Shown: in pieces, positions 8,064-8,426 of the stretch
Layout of the letters: each line of letters opens with the position of its first letter
Numbering within the stretch: position 1 is the first letter of the stretch
NCBI GenBank assembly: GCA_011390035.1
Contig: JAABTE010000097.1
Location: 1-8,426, forward strand
DNA length: 8,426 nt
Origin: Desulfobacteraceae bacterium
GTDB taxonomy: Bacteria > Desulfobacterota > Desulfobacteria > Desulfobacterales > JAABSP01
Direction: 5' to 3'
Position numbers and translations under genes: made by a program
The notes under the pieces: generated by a model
Told to the model about the DNA's origin: nothing
Seen by the model: only the letters and a program-made list of their open reading frames with translations
Database searches by the model: none

Positions 8064-8426
8064 ATGACGCAAAGATCTGTTGCCCGAACTGTTTTCGCGG
8101 TCCTCCCCCTTTTCGCCGTACTCTCCCTGACCCTTCTGCCCTCCTGCGCCGGCAAACTGGAAGCCAAACGGGAACAGGCGGAGGCTTCCCGCAACCTTGG
8201 CGAAGCCTACCTGAATCAAGGCAATGTCACCGCCGCCCTCCGGGAATTTCTCAAGGCGGAAAGCATTTATTCGGATGATCCAATCCTCCAGAACAACCTT
8301 GGCCTTGCCTATCTGGGCAAGGAGAAGCTCGATCTGGCAGAACAGCACTTCCTGAAAGCCCTATCCCTGAGTTCCAATTACTCCCAGGCGCGAAACAACC
8401 TCGGCATCGCTTATCTGATGAAAAAA
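8064..8426 (+). CDS. TPR-repeat lipoprotein (5' part, truncated by window edge)
   Basis: The first 121 codons are present and the frame is open to the end of the window. The start ATG has AGGAGA 4 nt upstream and lies 15 bp after folP, so it probably belongs to the ftsH-folP transcript. Residues 1-28 form a lipoprotein signal: MTQRSVAR, a hydrophobic core (about 9-25) and a lipobox LPSC with C28 as the lipidated residue. Tetratricopeptide repeats follow: roughly 41-73 (NLGEAYLNQGNVTAALREF), 74-107 (NNLGLAYLGKEKLDLAEQHF) and a third starting at about 108 (NNLGIAYLMKK). The arrangement resembles the PilF/PilW pilotin family and other outer-membrane TPR lipoproteins that act as assembly scaffolds. 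With only 121 residues visible, a pilus role is a guess. The protein is expected on the periplasmic side of a membrane. Confidence 0.88.
   Translation, partial: MTQRSVARTVFAVLPLFAVLSLTLLPSCAGKLEAKREQAEASRNLGEAYLNQGNVTAALREFLKAESIYSDDPILQNNLGLAYLGKEKLDLAEQHFLKALSLSSNYSQARNNLGIAYLMKK

Overview
This 8.4 kb, GC-rich window looks like an ordinary chromosomal housekeeping region of a Gram-negative bacterium. Base composition, protein flavour (GrpE, DnaK, TilS, FtsH and dihydropteroate synthase), the tilS-ftsH-folP order and a lipoprotein after folP suggest a deltaproteobacterium/Desulfobacterota-like organism. That placement is inference from protein flavour, not a search result. I found no transposase, integrase, CRISPR array, tRNA or phage gene.

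Minus-strand half (1-3718). Read in the direction of transcription, it starts with a candidate promoter and a large SRP RNA (about 256 nt, with an Alu-type 5' domain as well as the S domain). Next come a separate sigma70-like promoter, grpE and dnaK, closed by a strong rho-independent terminator. Beyond it is the 5' part of an amidohydrolase of the MTA/SAH-deaminase type, which runs off the left edge.

Plus-strand half (3738-8426). tilS diverges from the SRP RNA gene. A probable promoter in the 58-bp gap after it precedes ftsH, which starts with TTG behind a near-perfect Shine-Dalgarno. folP overlaps ftsH by 4 bp (ATGA), and a TPR lipoprotein gene follows after 15 bp and runs off the right edge. 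ftsH, folP and the lipoprotein gene look like one transcript.

Functionally the window combines protein quality control (GrpE/DnaK folding, FtsH membrane proteolysis), membrane protein targeting (SRP RNA), tRNA decoding fidelity (TilS) and folate synthesis (FolP). The 534-bp stretch without a protein gene (3276-3809) is explained by the SRP RNA and its flanking promoters. I see no previously undescribed system. The points most worth a second look are the large SRP RNA beside the chaperone operon, its two mutually exclusive 3' folds, and a hairpin between grpE and dnaK.
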